A program made the position numbers and the translations under genes. A stretch of DNA of 64,000 nucleotides, from contig NZ_FOYL01000013.1 of assembly GCF_900115955.1 (NCBI RefSeq), positions 124,001 to 188,000 on the forward strand, read 5' to 3'. Under the pieces are notes generated by a model. It searched no databases, was not told where the DNA came from, and saw nothing but the letters and a program-made list of their open reading frames with translations. This document shows positions 25,522 through 33,193 of the stretch, piece after piece. Position 1 is the stretch's first letter. Each line of letters starts with the position of its first letter. Source of the stretch: Lentzea waywayandensis. Lineage in GTDB: Bacteria > Actinomycetota > Actinomycetes > Mycobacteriales > Pseudonocardiaceae.

Positions 25522-25950
25522 GCCAGCGCCGCCGGCTTGTGCGCAGCGGCACTGGCCTCCGCAGCTCCGCAGCTTCCGCACAGCCGCGCTGGCCTCCAGC
25601 CCCGCCAGCTTGTGCGCAGCGGCGCTAGCCGCCCACCGCCGCCGGCTTGTGCGCAGCCGCGCTAGCCACCCAGCCCCGCCAGCTTCCGCACAACCGCGCC
25701 AGCCCCCCAGCCCCGCCAGCTTCCGCACAACCGCGCCAGCCACCCAACCCGCCAGCTATCGCACAGCCACGCCAGCCACCCAGCGCCGCCAGCTTCCGCA
25801 CAGCCGTGCCAGCCACCCAACCCCGCCAGCTTCCGCACAACCGCGCCAGCCACCCAACCCCGCCAGCTTCCGCACAACCGCGCCAGCCACCCAACCCCGC
25901 CAGCTTCCGCACAGCCGCGCCAGCCACCCAGCCCCGCCAGCTTCCGCGCC
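25522..25950. repeat. 37-bp tandem repeat array at the 3' end of the SARP gene
   Basis: About ten full units plus partial ends. Units start at 25551, 25588, 25624, 25661, 25698, 25735, 25771, 25808, 25845 and 25882, with a partial unit from 25919 and a decayed one from 25522. Two units (25588 and 25735) are 36 bp. The core CCGCCAGCTTCCGCACA is best kept in units 25808-25918 and diverges towards 25551. The gene-proximal unit matches the natural end of the SARP coding sequence, so the array probably grew from it. On the minus strand all three frames lack stops except where units have mutated. Confidence 0.95.
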
Positions 25951-28466
25951 CCTTCCGCCTCCCCCCACCGGAATCCGATGCGGCGCGACAGCTCCACGGC
26001 CTCGGTGTAGGAAACGCGCGCCTCTCCAGCCCGCCCCGCCAGCTCGTGCACGGTGCCGCGGTCGAGCAGCACGCCCGCCTCGATCTGCCTGTCCCCCACC
26101 GACCGCGCGAGCCGCAACGCCTCGTCCGCCAGTTCCAGCGCCTGGTCCAGGGAGCCGAGCTGGCGGTGGGCATCGGCCATGTTCGCCAGCGCGTGCAGCT
26201 CGCCGGACCTGTCGCCGCACGCGCGCAGCGTCGTCAGCGTCTCCTCGTAGCACACCAGCGCGGCCGGGAGATCGCCCAGCGCCGCGTGCACCAGGCCCAG
26301 GTTGGTGCGCACGTAGGCCGCGCCCTGCGAGTCGTCCAGCTCCTCGCGCAACGTCAGCGAGGCCTCCAGCGAGGTCAGCGCGGCGGGCAGGTCGCGGCGG
26401 CGCCAGTGCGCGATGCCGAGGTTGTTGAGCGTCACGGCTTCGAGCTGGCGGTCGTGCAGGTCGCGGGCCAGCGTCAGCGCCGCCGTCCAGTGGTGCTGGG
26501 CCTCGGCGAACTTGAAGCCGCGCTCGCAGGCCGCGCCGAGTTCCTTCAACGCCAACGCCTCCGCGCGGACGTCGCCCAGCGAGCGGGCGGCCTCCAGGGC
26601 TAGCGTGTTCAACGCGGCCCAGTCCGCCACCTCCGAGCGACGGCGGAAGTACCAGGACAGACCGGCGGCGAACGCGATCGCGTCGGCCGGTGAGGCCTGG
26701 TGTGCGGCGGCGATCAGGTTGTCGCGCTCCTCGGCCAGCCAGAGGTCGGTCGGGTTGTCCGCCAACGCTTCCAGGTAGTGCTTGTGCAGGCGTTCGAGCG
26801 CCAGCGACCGTTCCTCGGACGACTCCGACCCGCGGCAGCGTTCGCGGGCGAAGAGGCGCAGCAGGTCGTGCAGCGCGAACCGGCCTGGCACCGGTTCGTC
26901 GACCAGGTGTGCGTCGGCGAGTTCGGCGAGCAGGTCCTCGACGTCCGGGACGTCGGTCAGCGCCCGTGCCGCCGCGACCGCGAAGTCGGGGCCGTCGAGC
27001 AGTCCGAGCAGCCGGAAGACCCTTGCCACCGCGGTGGATCCGAGCTCGGCGTAGCTGACCGCGAACGCCGAGCGCACCGCGACGTCGCCGAGCCGGAGTT
27101 CGTCGAGACGGCGCGTCTCGTCCGCCAGTCTGGCGGCGAGCAGTGGTGCGGTCCACTGTGGACGGGCGGCGAGGCGGGCTCCCGCGATGCGCAGCGCGAG
27201 CGGCAGTCCGCCGCACCAGCGCACCAGTTCCGTCGCGTCCTCGACCTTGCCGGCGACGCCTTCCAACAGCCGGAACGCGTCTTCCAGCGGCAGCGCCCCG
27301 AGTTTCACGTACGAGGCGCCGGTCAGCGAGGTGAGCGGGCGGCGGGACGTGATCAGCACGGCCGAGCCGGGGCCGGTCGGCAGCAGGCGCTTGACCTGGC
27401 CTGCGGTGGCGACGTTGTCCAGCACCACGAGCAGCCTGCGCGACGCGGTGAGCGAGCGGTAGCGCAGGGCCTCCTCGTCGCCGGGCCGTTCCCCGAGTGC
27501 GCGCAGGAACTGGCTCAGGATCCGTTCGGAGGCGCCGTCGGAGAGGTCGGCGTAAAGCTGGCCGTCCGGGAACCTCGCGGCGATCTCGTGGGCCGTCCGC
27601 ACGGCGAGCGCCGACTTGCCGATGCCCGCCTGCCCGGTGATCACGCACACCGCGACCCGGTCCTGCCGGAGCTGCGTCTTGATCAGGTTCAGCTCGCGGC
27701 CGCGGCCGGAGAAGGTGACCACGTCGGGCGGCAGTTGCCGGATCGCCGCCGCGCCAACGGGTTTCGCGCGCAGGATCTCGGCCTGTCGCCGCCGCAGCGA
27801 CTCCCCCGGCTCGACGCCGAGCTCGTCCATCAGCACCCGGCGGCACTCCTGGTAGGCGGCCAGCGCCTCGGCCGGACGTCCCGCGCGGTGCAGCGCGACC
27901 ATCTGCTGCTCGCGCAGGCGTTCGTTCAACGGATGCTCGCGCACCCACTCGTTCAGGTCCGCGACGATCTCGACGTGCCGGCCGAGGTCGAGCTCCGCCT
28001 CGGCGCACTCGACCCGCGCGGCCAGCCGCAGCTCCTCCAGCTGGGCGACGACCCCGCGCAGCAGTCCGGACGCGGCGAGATCCGCGAGGGCGGGCCCGCG
28101 CCACAACGCGAGCGCCTCCCGGTAGCCGCGCGGCGTGCGTTCCCGGCGGGCGGCGTCGAGCAGTTCGGTGAACCGGGTGAGGTCGAGCTCGGCGGGGTCG
28201 ATCGACATCAGGTAGCCGGGCGCCCGCGAGAGCAGCCTCGATCCGACGATCTTGCGCAGCTGGTAGACGTAGACCTGGAGGTTCTTCAACGCCGTCTTGG
28301 GCGGCGCGTCGTCCCACAGCACGCTGATCAGCCGGTCGACCGGCAGCACCCGGCCGGGCTGGGCGAGGAGCAGCGCCAGCACCGCGCGTTGTTTGGGCGG
28401 CCCAAGGCTCACCCGCACGCCGTCGTCGGCGTAACACTCGACCGGCCCGAGCACCCGGAACTCCAC
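25662..28466 (-). CDS. SARP/AfsR-type regulator: BTAD, NB-ARC and TPR, with a repeat-encoded tail
   Basis: A 934-residue frame. The N-terminus holds an OmpR-like winged helix and bacterial activation domain (about 1-250: VLPVDRLISVLWDD, LGVEPGESLRRRQAEIL). An NB-ARC ATPase follows (about 265-560) with Walker A GQAGIGKSALAV and LLVVLDNVATAGQVKRLLPTG, then tetratricopeptide repeats (about 640-835). Residues after about 840 come from the 37-bp array and repeat with a 37-residue period (KLAGLGGW, CAEAGG, LCGSWRGW). The stop is a TAG created by a single base change inside a repeat unit. The start is GTG at 28466. It is a likely activator of antibiotic or secondary-metabolite genes; the target is unknown. 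Confidence 0.93.
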   Translation of the reverse strand: MEFRVLGPVECYADDGVRVSLGPPKQRAVLALLLAQPGRVLPVDRLISVLWDDAPPKTALKNLQVYVYQLRKIVGSRLLSRAPGYLMSIDPAELDLTRFTELLDAARRERTPRGYREALALWRGPALADLAASGLLRGVVAQLEELRLAARVECAEAELDLGRHVEIVADLNEWVREHPLNERLREQQMVALHRAGRPAEALAAYQECRRVLMDELGVEPGESLRRRQAEILRAKPVGAAAIRQLPPDVVTFSGRGRELNLIKTQLRQDRVAVCVITGQAGIGKSALAVRTAHEIAARFPDGQLYADLSDGASERILSQFLRALGERPGDEEALRYRSLTASRRLLVVLDNVATAGQVKRLLPTGPGSAVLITSRRPLTSLTGASYVKLGALPLEDAFRLLEGVAGKVEDATELVRWCGGLPLALRIAGARLAARPQWTAPLLAARLADETRRLDELRLGDVAVRSAFAVSYAELGSTAVARVFRLLGLLDGPDFAVAAARALTDVPDVEDLLAELADAHLVDEPVPGRFALHDLLRLFARERCRGSESSEERSLALERLHKHYLEALADNPTDLWLAEERDNLIAAAHQASPADAIAFAAGLSWYFRRRSEVADWAALNTLALEAARSLGDVRAEALALKELGAACERGFKFAEAQHHWTAALTLARDLHDRQLEAVTLNNLGIAHWRRRDLPAALTSLEASLTLREELDDSQGAAYVRTNLGLVHAALGDLPAALVCYEETLTTLRACGDRSGELHALANMADAHRQLGSLDQALELADEALRLARSVGDRQIEAGVLLDRGTVHELAGRAGEARVSYTEAVELSRRIGFRWGEAEGARKLAGLGGWRGCAEAGGVGWLARLCGSWRGWVAGAVVRKLAGLGGWHGCAEAGGAGWLAWLCDSWRVGWLARLCGSWRGWGAGAVVRKLAGLGG

Positions 28467-28529
28467 AACTCCCGATCGTAACTACCGAACACATACCGGA
28501 CGCATGCCACGCGCCAGGACGTTTGCGCC

Positions 28530-30152
28530 ATGACGAAAACCTCACTCGCACTGGTGGTGGCACTCGGCACGCTGGCTGCCGCCGTGTCCCCCGCTCAGGC
28601 CGTCGAGCCGTACTCCTCCAGCCCGTCCGAGTCGCACGCCGTCCGCTCGGGCGACGGCTACGACGTGATCGTCGGCGGCGCCAAGAGAGCCACCTTCGCC
28701 GTCAGCGACCCCGCCTTCACGATCAGGTCCTCCTCTTCAGCCGACGGCGCGTTGGCTGCCGTGATCTCCGATTTCAACGGCACCAGCGGCAGCGTCCTGA
28801 ACACGGTCGACCGCTACGGCAAGTCTCGTTTCGTGGCACGCGGGGCGATCACCTCGGCCGTCTTCCACGGTTCGACGCTGGCCTACGCGGACGGCGAGAA
28901 CGTCGTGGTCGACGGTGTCTCCGTGGGCAAGCTCAAGGGCCGCGCACCCCAGTTGCTCGGCTTCACCACCGACGGCACCGGTCTGCTGGCCGTGCAGCAC
29001 CCGGACGTCGCCGACGACAGCACGTACGTGGGTTCGCTGGTGCGGTTCGACGTGAAGTCGGGCGCCGCGAAGCCGTTGATCACGTCGGATTCCTCGTCGC
29101 TGTACCGCGACTTCAAGCTCGTCGACGTCAAGGGCGAGCGGCACGTCAGCTTCATCAAGCACAACGAGATCTACCGCTGCGGCGGCGCCGACCCGCAGTG
29201 GCTGGGGCTGGCGTCGGAGAACGGCGAGGTCCGGTCGCTGATCGGCGAGACCCGGCACCACTACCGCAGCGCGGTGTGGAGCACCGACGGCGCGCGCGTC
29301 GCGTACGAGGTCATGGGGTGCGTGTCCGACAAGACGCTCGGCCCCGACCAGTTCGCCGGTTTCAACGGCGTCTACGTGCAGGACCTGGCCACGCGCAAGG
29401 CGTCGCGAGTCGTCGAGGGCCTGTCGTTCACCCACGCGCTGACCGGCATCGACGGCACGGAGGCCGTGATCGGCAGCCCCGCGAAGGGGTATGTGAAGGC
29501 ATCGGGCCTTCGCGCCGCCTCGCTGGACGGTGAGGTGACCACGATGGGCCGGCTCAACCGCGCCGAGTACATCCACCAGCTGTGGGACACGCGCAACGAG
29601 TTCAACGGCAATTCATCCTGCGGCCCGACCAGCGCGGTGATCGACCTCGTCACCTACCAGCTGCCCACCGAGTTCGGTGTGCAGGTCTCGCAGCCGTTCT
29701 CGCACTACTCGAAGTGGGGCCGCTACATCACCGACGAGTTCTCCAACCGCGGCACCACCTTCAACCGCACCATGAACGACTGGTCGCGCACGGGCAGCTG
29801 GAAGGGCGCGCACGGCTGGATCACCGGCTACTACTGCGGCGGCAACCCGGCCCGTCCCTGCGCCTCGTGGGAGTCCGAGCGCGACTTCCTGGCCCGCAAC
29901 GGCGCCGCCGTCCAGCAGGGCAACTTCACCCCGGCGCAGGTCCGCGCGTTCCTCGACCAGGGCAAGTTCGTGATCATGAGCGGCACGTGGGGCTCGACCG
30001 CCGGCCACCTGTCCGTGGTGATCGGTTACCACGACAACGGTCAGTTCTACGTCCACGACACCTATGGCGCCGGCACGGACGGCAGCTACGACGGGGCGAA
30101 CCAGCTGTACTCCTGGAACTACATCGCTCCCGTGCAGATGTGGGCCGCGTAG
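28530..30152 (+). CDS. Secreted C39-like cysteine peptidase with N-terminal repeat domain
   Basis: A 540-residue exported protein with a signal peptide (cut after AQA near 25). Residues about 40-340 look like beta-propeller or WD/PD40-type repeats (STDGARVAYEVMG, VYVQDLATRKASRVV). The C-terminal part is a papain-fold C39-like domain with nucleophile C364 in NSSCGPTSAVIDLV, H493 in GHLSVVIGY and D510 in YVHDTYG, the expected Cys-His-Asp set. It probably cleaves peptides outside the cell. The gene is divergent from the SARP gene and seems to be transcribed alone. Confidence 0.85.
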   Translation: MTKTSLALVVALGTLAAAVSPAQAVEPYSSSPSESHAVRSGDGYDVIVGGAKRATFAVSDPAFTIRSSSSADGALAAVISDFNGTSGSVLNTVDRYGKSRFVARGAITSAVFHGSTLAYADGENVVVDGVSVGKLKGRAPQLLGFTTDGTGLLAVQHPDVADDSTYVGSLVRFDVKSGAAKPLITSDSSSLYRDFKLVDVKGERHVSFIKHNEIYRCGGADPQWLGLASENGEVRSLIGETRHHYRSAVWSTDGARVAYEVMGCVSDKTLGPDQFAGFNGVYVQDLATRKASRVVEGLSFTHALTGIDGTEAVIGSPAKGYVKASGLRAASLDGEVTTMGRLNRAEYIHQLWDTRNEFNGNSSCGPTSAVIDLVTYQLPTEFGVQVSQPFSHYSKWGRYITDEFSNRGTTFNRTMNDWSRTGSWKGAHGWITGYYCGGNPARPCASWESERDFLARNGAAVQQGNFTPAQVRAFLDQGKFVIMSGTWGSTAGHLSVVIGYHDNGQFYVHDTYGAGTDGSYDGANQLYSWNYIAPVQMWAA

Positions 30153-30154
30153 CT

Positions 30155-30175
30155 ACTTGACGGCAGGCGTCAAGT
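30155..30175. promoter_or_regulatory. Operator palindrome at the promoter of the small HTH gene
   Basis: ACTTGACG (30155-30162) and CGTCAAGT (30168-30175) are perfect arms with five bases between. A further half site TGTCAAGT ends on the GTG start codon (30190-30197), and a TATCGT -10-like box lies between (30182-30187). The arrangement looks autoregulatory. Confidence 0.6.
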
Positions 30176-30194
30176 ACTTGCTATCGTCTGTCAA

Positions 30195-30659
30195 GTGGCG
30201 ACCACCTCGGAACACGTGGACCTGCGGACCGACCTGATCCGGCTCGTGACGAGCCGTCTGCTCGACCCGCTGGAAATCCTGCTGCCGCAGGCCGATCTCG
30301 TCGGCCTGCGGTCTTCCGTCGAGGCCGACGCCGAGATGTGGGCGGCCCAGCTGCTCGGGCCCGACGACGCGCTGGCCCGGCAGGTGGCCGTCCGCCTGAT
30401 GTGCGTGCTGCATCCCGGCGACACCCCGTTCGACCCGCCCGAGAGCTGGTGGGCGACGCCGCTGGGCCGCGTCACCGCGCGCCGCGCCGGCCACCCGAGC
30501 AAGGACCACGTGTCGCTGGGGGTGGCCGGCGCCATGCTCGGCATCACCCGCCAGGGCGTTCATGACCTCGTGAACCGCAACAAGCTGCTGCGGCACCCGG
30601 ACGGCGGCGTGACCGTCGACTCGATCCGCGCCCGGCTCGGCCTGAGGAGAGAACTGTGA
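30195..30659 (+). CDS. Small DNA-binding protein with excisionase-like HTH
   Basis: A 154-residue protein. The C-terminal 50 residues (VSLGVAGAMLGITRQGVHDLVNRNKLLRHPDGGVTVDSIRARL) form a helix-turn-helix like those of excisionase/MerR-type small regulators. The N-terminal 100 residues are unrecognised. The GTG start at 30195 follows a -10-like box by seven bases, so the message is probably leaderless. It is translation-coupled to the following hydrolase (GTGA overlap). The upstream palindrome suggests self-control. Confidence 0.75.
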   Translation: MATTSEHVDLRTDLIRLVTSRLLDPLEILLPQADLVGLRSSVEADAEMWAAQLLGPDDALARQVAVRLMCVLHPGDTPFDPPESWWATPLGRVTARRAGHPSKDHVSLGVAGAMLGITRQGVHDLVNRNKLLRHPDGGVTVDSIRARLGLRREL

Positions 30660-31381
30660 AGCTCGCGGCGACCGATTTCGGCGGCGACGGCACGCCTTTC
30701 CTGCTGTTGCACGGACTGGGTGGCGACAGGTCCGTCTGGGAAACGCTTGCGCCGCAACTGGACGGGCGCGTGGTGGCGGTCGATCTGCGCGGGCACGGCG
30801 AGTCGCCCGACGGGCCGTGGGAGTGGGAGGCGGTGCTCGACGACCTCGACGCGGCGGCCGTCCACTTCGGACTCGACAACCCCGTGGTCGTCGGGCATTC
30901 GCTGGGCGGCATCCTCGCGGGCATGTGGGCGCTGCGGCACCCGTCGTGCCCGGCGGCGGTGAGCCTGGACGGACATCGTTCCGCCACCACGGATCCGGCG
31001 AACTACGCTGGACTGGCCGACGACGCGGTGACCGAGAGCCTGGCGAAGCTGAACGCGATGTTCACCGCCCAGCTGGAGATGGTCACGAGGCCGGACCGCT
31101 CGATCACGTCGGTCCTGCGGACGTCACCCGAGTTCCTGGACGCGCTGCCGATCTTCGCCGCGGTGAAGAGCCCGTTCCTGCTGGTGCTCGCCACCCGCAA
31201 CCTGCCGGTGCCGCACGATCTCCTGCCGCTGATGGACGCCCATCGCGCGGGACTGCGCCGCGACCTGCCCCCGAACGTGCAGGTGCACGAGATCGACGCG
31301 ACGCACGGCATGGTGTCCGAGCAGCCCGCGGAAGTCGCCTCAGTGATCAATCACTTCGTGAGCAGTCGCTTCAGCGCCTGA
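30656..31381 (+). CDS. Alpha/beta-fold hydrolase
   Basis: A 241-residue protein with the classical hydrolase layout: oxyanion HG in LLLHGLGGDRSVW, nucleophile Ser in VVGHSLGGILAGMW, and a late catalytic His in DATHGMVSEQPAEV. It resembles esterase/haloperoxidase-like members; the substrate is unknown. The GTG start overlaps the previous stop, so it is co-translated with the small HTH protein. Its last 31 bases overlap the convergent TetR gene. Confidence 0.92.
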   Translation: MKLAATDFGGDGTPFLLLHGLGGDRSVWETLAPQLDGRVVAVDLRGHGESPDGPWEWEAVLDDLDAAAVHFGLDNPVVVGHSLGGILAGMWALRHPSCPAAVSLDGHRSATTDPANYAGLADDAVTESLAKLNAMFTAQLEMVTRPDRSITSVLRTSPEFLDALPIFAAVKSPFLLVLATRNLPVPHDLLPLMDAHRAGLRRDLPPNVQVHEIDATHGMVSEQPAEVASVINHFVSSRFSA

Positions 31382-31950
31382 CGGGCCCGGCGCGGCGCCG
31401 CGCTGTCGTGTTCGAGCTGCAGGAAGTGGTTGAGCGCCAGCATGACCCCGAGGATCTCGTAGATCAGCTGGTCGACGTCCGTGTCCAGCTTGAGGTCGCC
31501 GTCGCTCACCGCGCGCCGGATGTGGATCCGCAGATCCCTGCGCCACAACGCGTTCATGCCGGCCAGCGCGTCCCGCACCCGTCCGCTGCGGCCGTCGAAC
31601 TCGGCCGTGGCGGCGGTGAAGAAGCACCCGCCGGGCAGCACCTCGCGTTCGAGGTAGGACACCCAGGCCTCGCAGACGTCGATGAGGCGCGGCAGTCCCG
31701 ACGGCATCTGCTTCACCTTGCGCGGCACCTCCCGCAGGAAGACCTCCGCCGCCTGGTCGACCACCGCGAGCTGCAACGCCTCCTTGGTGCCGAAGTGCCC
31801 CAGCAACCCCGCCTTGCTCATCCCGAGCTCCGTCGCCAGCCGCCCGATCGTGAGTCCTTCGAGGCCCTCCGCCGAGGCGATGGCGAGGCTCCGGTCGAGG
31901 ATGCGCTGCCGCGTCTCGCGGGTGTCGGCGACGGATCGGCGCGGGCTCAT
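31351..31950 (-). CDS. TetR-family regulator
   Basis: A 199-residue repressor. The helix-turn-helix is at about 14-60 (RQRILDRSLAIASAEGLEGLTIGRLATELGMSKAGLLGHFGTKEAL) and the C-terminal ligand domain resembles TetR_C_6-type (CFFTAATAEFDGRSGRVRDAL). It is divergent from an orphan fabH gene. The palindrome between them carries the -10 side of the fabH promoter, so repression of fabH and of itself is likely. The ligand is unknown. Confidence 0.93.
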   Translation of the reverse strand: MSPRRSVADTRETRQRILDRSLAIASAEGLEGLTIGRLATELGMSKAGLLGHFGTKEALQLAVVDQAAEVFLREVPRKVKQMPSGLPRLIDVCEAWVSYLEREVLPGGCFFTAATAEFDGRSGRVRDALAGMNALWRRDLRIHIRRAVSDGDLKLDTDVDQLIYEILGVMLALNHFLQLEHDSAAPRRARQALKRLLTK

Positions 31951-31970
31951 GTTTGTAGTCTACGTCTCTT

Positions 31971-31994
31971 TAGCTACCGACCGATCGGTTGCTA
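31971..31994. promoter_or_regulatory. TetR operator candidate between tetR and fabH
   Basis: The 24-base site from TAGCTACCGA to TCGGTTGCTA is an imperfect palindrome centred on GATC-like ACCGATCGGT. It lies 20 bases before the tetR start and is followed by TATATT (31993-31998), a likely -10 for fabH. Size and position are typical for TetR autoregulation. Confidence 0.7.
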
Positions 31995-32031
31995 TATTCG
32001 CCGGGTCGCCTGGCCTGAAGGAGAGTTCACC

Positions 32032-32976
32032 TTGTCCGGATCCCGTGTCGTCGCGTTCGGCCATCACCAGCCCGAGCGCGTGCTGACCAACGCAGACCTG
32101 GAAAAGATGGTGGACACCAACGACGAGTGGATCCGCCAGCGCACCGGCATCGCCACCCGGCACATCGCCGCCGAGACGGAGACCGTCGCCGACATGGCCT
32201 CCGCGGCGGGGGCGAAGGCACTCGCCGCGTCCGGCCTCGCGCCGTCCGACATCGGCCAGGTCATCGTCGCCACCTGCTCGCCGATCGACCGCTCCCCCTC
32301 GACCGCGGCCAGGGTGGCGGCGCACCTGTCGATCCCGTCCGCGGTCGTCTTCGACCTCAACAACGCCTGCGCGGGCTTCTGCACCGCGCTCGCCACCGCC
32401 GACCACACGATCCGGGCCGGCGCCGCGCGGCACGCGCTGGTCATCGGTGCCGAGAAGATGTCCGACCTGGTCGACTGGACCGACCGCTCCTCCTGCATCC
32501 TGCTGGGCGACGGCGCCGGCGCGGCCGTGGTCAGCGCCTCCCCCGACGCCCTCATCAGCCCGGTCACCTGGGGCTCGGACCCGACGCGCGCCAACGCGGT
32601 GCGTCTCGTCGACCAGTGGCAGCCCCGGTTCTCCCAGGAGGGCCAGGCCGTCTTCCGCTGGGCCACCAGCGAACTGCCCGCCGTCGCCGTGCAGGCGTGC
32701 GAACGGGCCGGCATCGCCGTCACGGACCTCGCGGCCGTGGTCACGCACCAGGCCAACCTGCGGATCATCGAGGCGATGACGCGGAGGCTCGGTCTGCGCG
32801 ACGACGTGGTGATCGCGCGCGACGTCGTGGAGTCCGGCAACACCTCCGCCGCCTCAGTGCCGCTCGCGCTGTCCAAGATGGCCGAGCGCGGGGAACTTCC
32901 GTCCGGTCAGCCCGTCCTGCTGTTCGCCTTCGGTGGCGGGCTGTCGTGGGCGGGTCAGGTGATCATCGCCCCGTGA
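32032..32976 (+). CDS. Beta-ketoacyl-ACP synthase III (orphan FabH)
   Basis: A 314-residue thiolase-fold enzyme. The catalytic triad is visible: Cys in NNACAGFCTALATAD, His in VTHQANLRIIEAM and Asn in VESGNTSAASVPLAL. It condenses an acyl-CoA starter with malonyl-ACP. It is not near fabD, acpP or fabF, so a special lipid or polyketide starter role controlled by the divergent TetR is possible. The TTG at 32032 is preferred because AAGGAGAG lies 5 bases upstream and the product then begins LSGSRVVAFGHHQP; the long upstream frame is a shadow. Confidence 0.92.
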   Translation: MSGSRVVAFGHHQPERVLTNADLEKMVDTNDEWIRQRTGIATRHIAAETETVADMASAAGAKALAASGLAPSDIGQVIVATCSPIDRSPSTAARVAAHLSIPSAVVFDLNNACAGFCTALATADHTIRAGAARHALVIGAEKMSDLVDWTDRSSCILLGDGAGAAVVSASPDALISPVTWGSDPTRANAVRLVDQWQPRFSQEGQAVFRWATSELPAVAVQACERAGIAVTDLAAVVTHQANLRIIEAMTRRLGLRDDVVIARDVVESGNTSAASVPLALSKMAERGELPSGQPVLLFAFGGGLSWAGQVIIAP

Positions 32977-32998
32977 CCGCACACTCCGGGAAATAGGC

Positions 32999-33037
32999 CG
33001 GTGTGGCGACTCGGGAGCCCGCCGAGCCGCCACACCG
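32999..33037. terminator. Hairpin terminator between fabH and the FAD reductase gene
   Basis: CGGTGTGGCGACTCGG (32999-33014) pairs with CCGAGCCGCCACACCG (33022-33037) at 15 of 16 positions. It lies 22 bases after the fabH stop, between convergent genes. The stem is very GC-rich with only a weak T tract. The following bases up to 33193 hold no convincing gene. Confidence 0.75.
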
Positions 33038-33193
33038 TTGGTGACGCACGAGAAGAAGGTTCAGGCTGCCGGTGCGGGAACGAGCGCATCGCCGCGTGAC
33101 GTCATCGGTCCGCCACCTGGCCACGCGGGCGACGTCGGAGTTCGCCGTTCCCGCTTGCCCTGTACCGACTGCCTGAAGTCCTCCTGTACCTGG

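Noticed and set aside
25501..25743. Minus-strand frame of 242 residues crossing the repeat array into the FAD oxidase gene
   Set aside because: It is open only because the repeat lacks stops in all frames and because the antisense of a GC-rich gene stays open; no domain.
25522..25950. CRISPR array as explanation of the 37-bp repeats
   Set aside because: Units are directly adjacent without unique spacers and there are no cas genes.
30817..32976. 719-residue frame ending in FabH
   Set aside because: Only the last 314 residues are FabH; the rest is antisense or shifted translation of the hydrolase and TetR genes.
33038..33193. Possible gene or mobile remnant between fabH terminator and the FAD reductase
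   Set aside because: Frames are short, without start sites or recognisable motifs.
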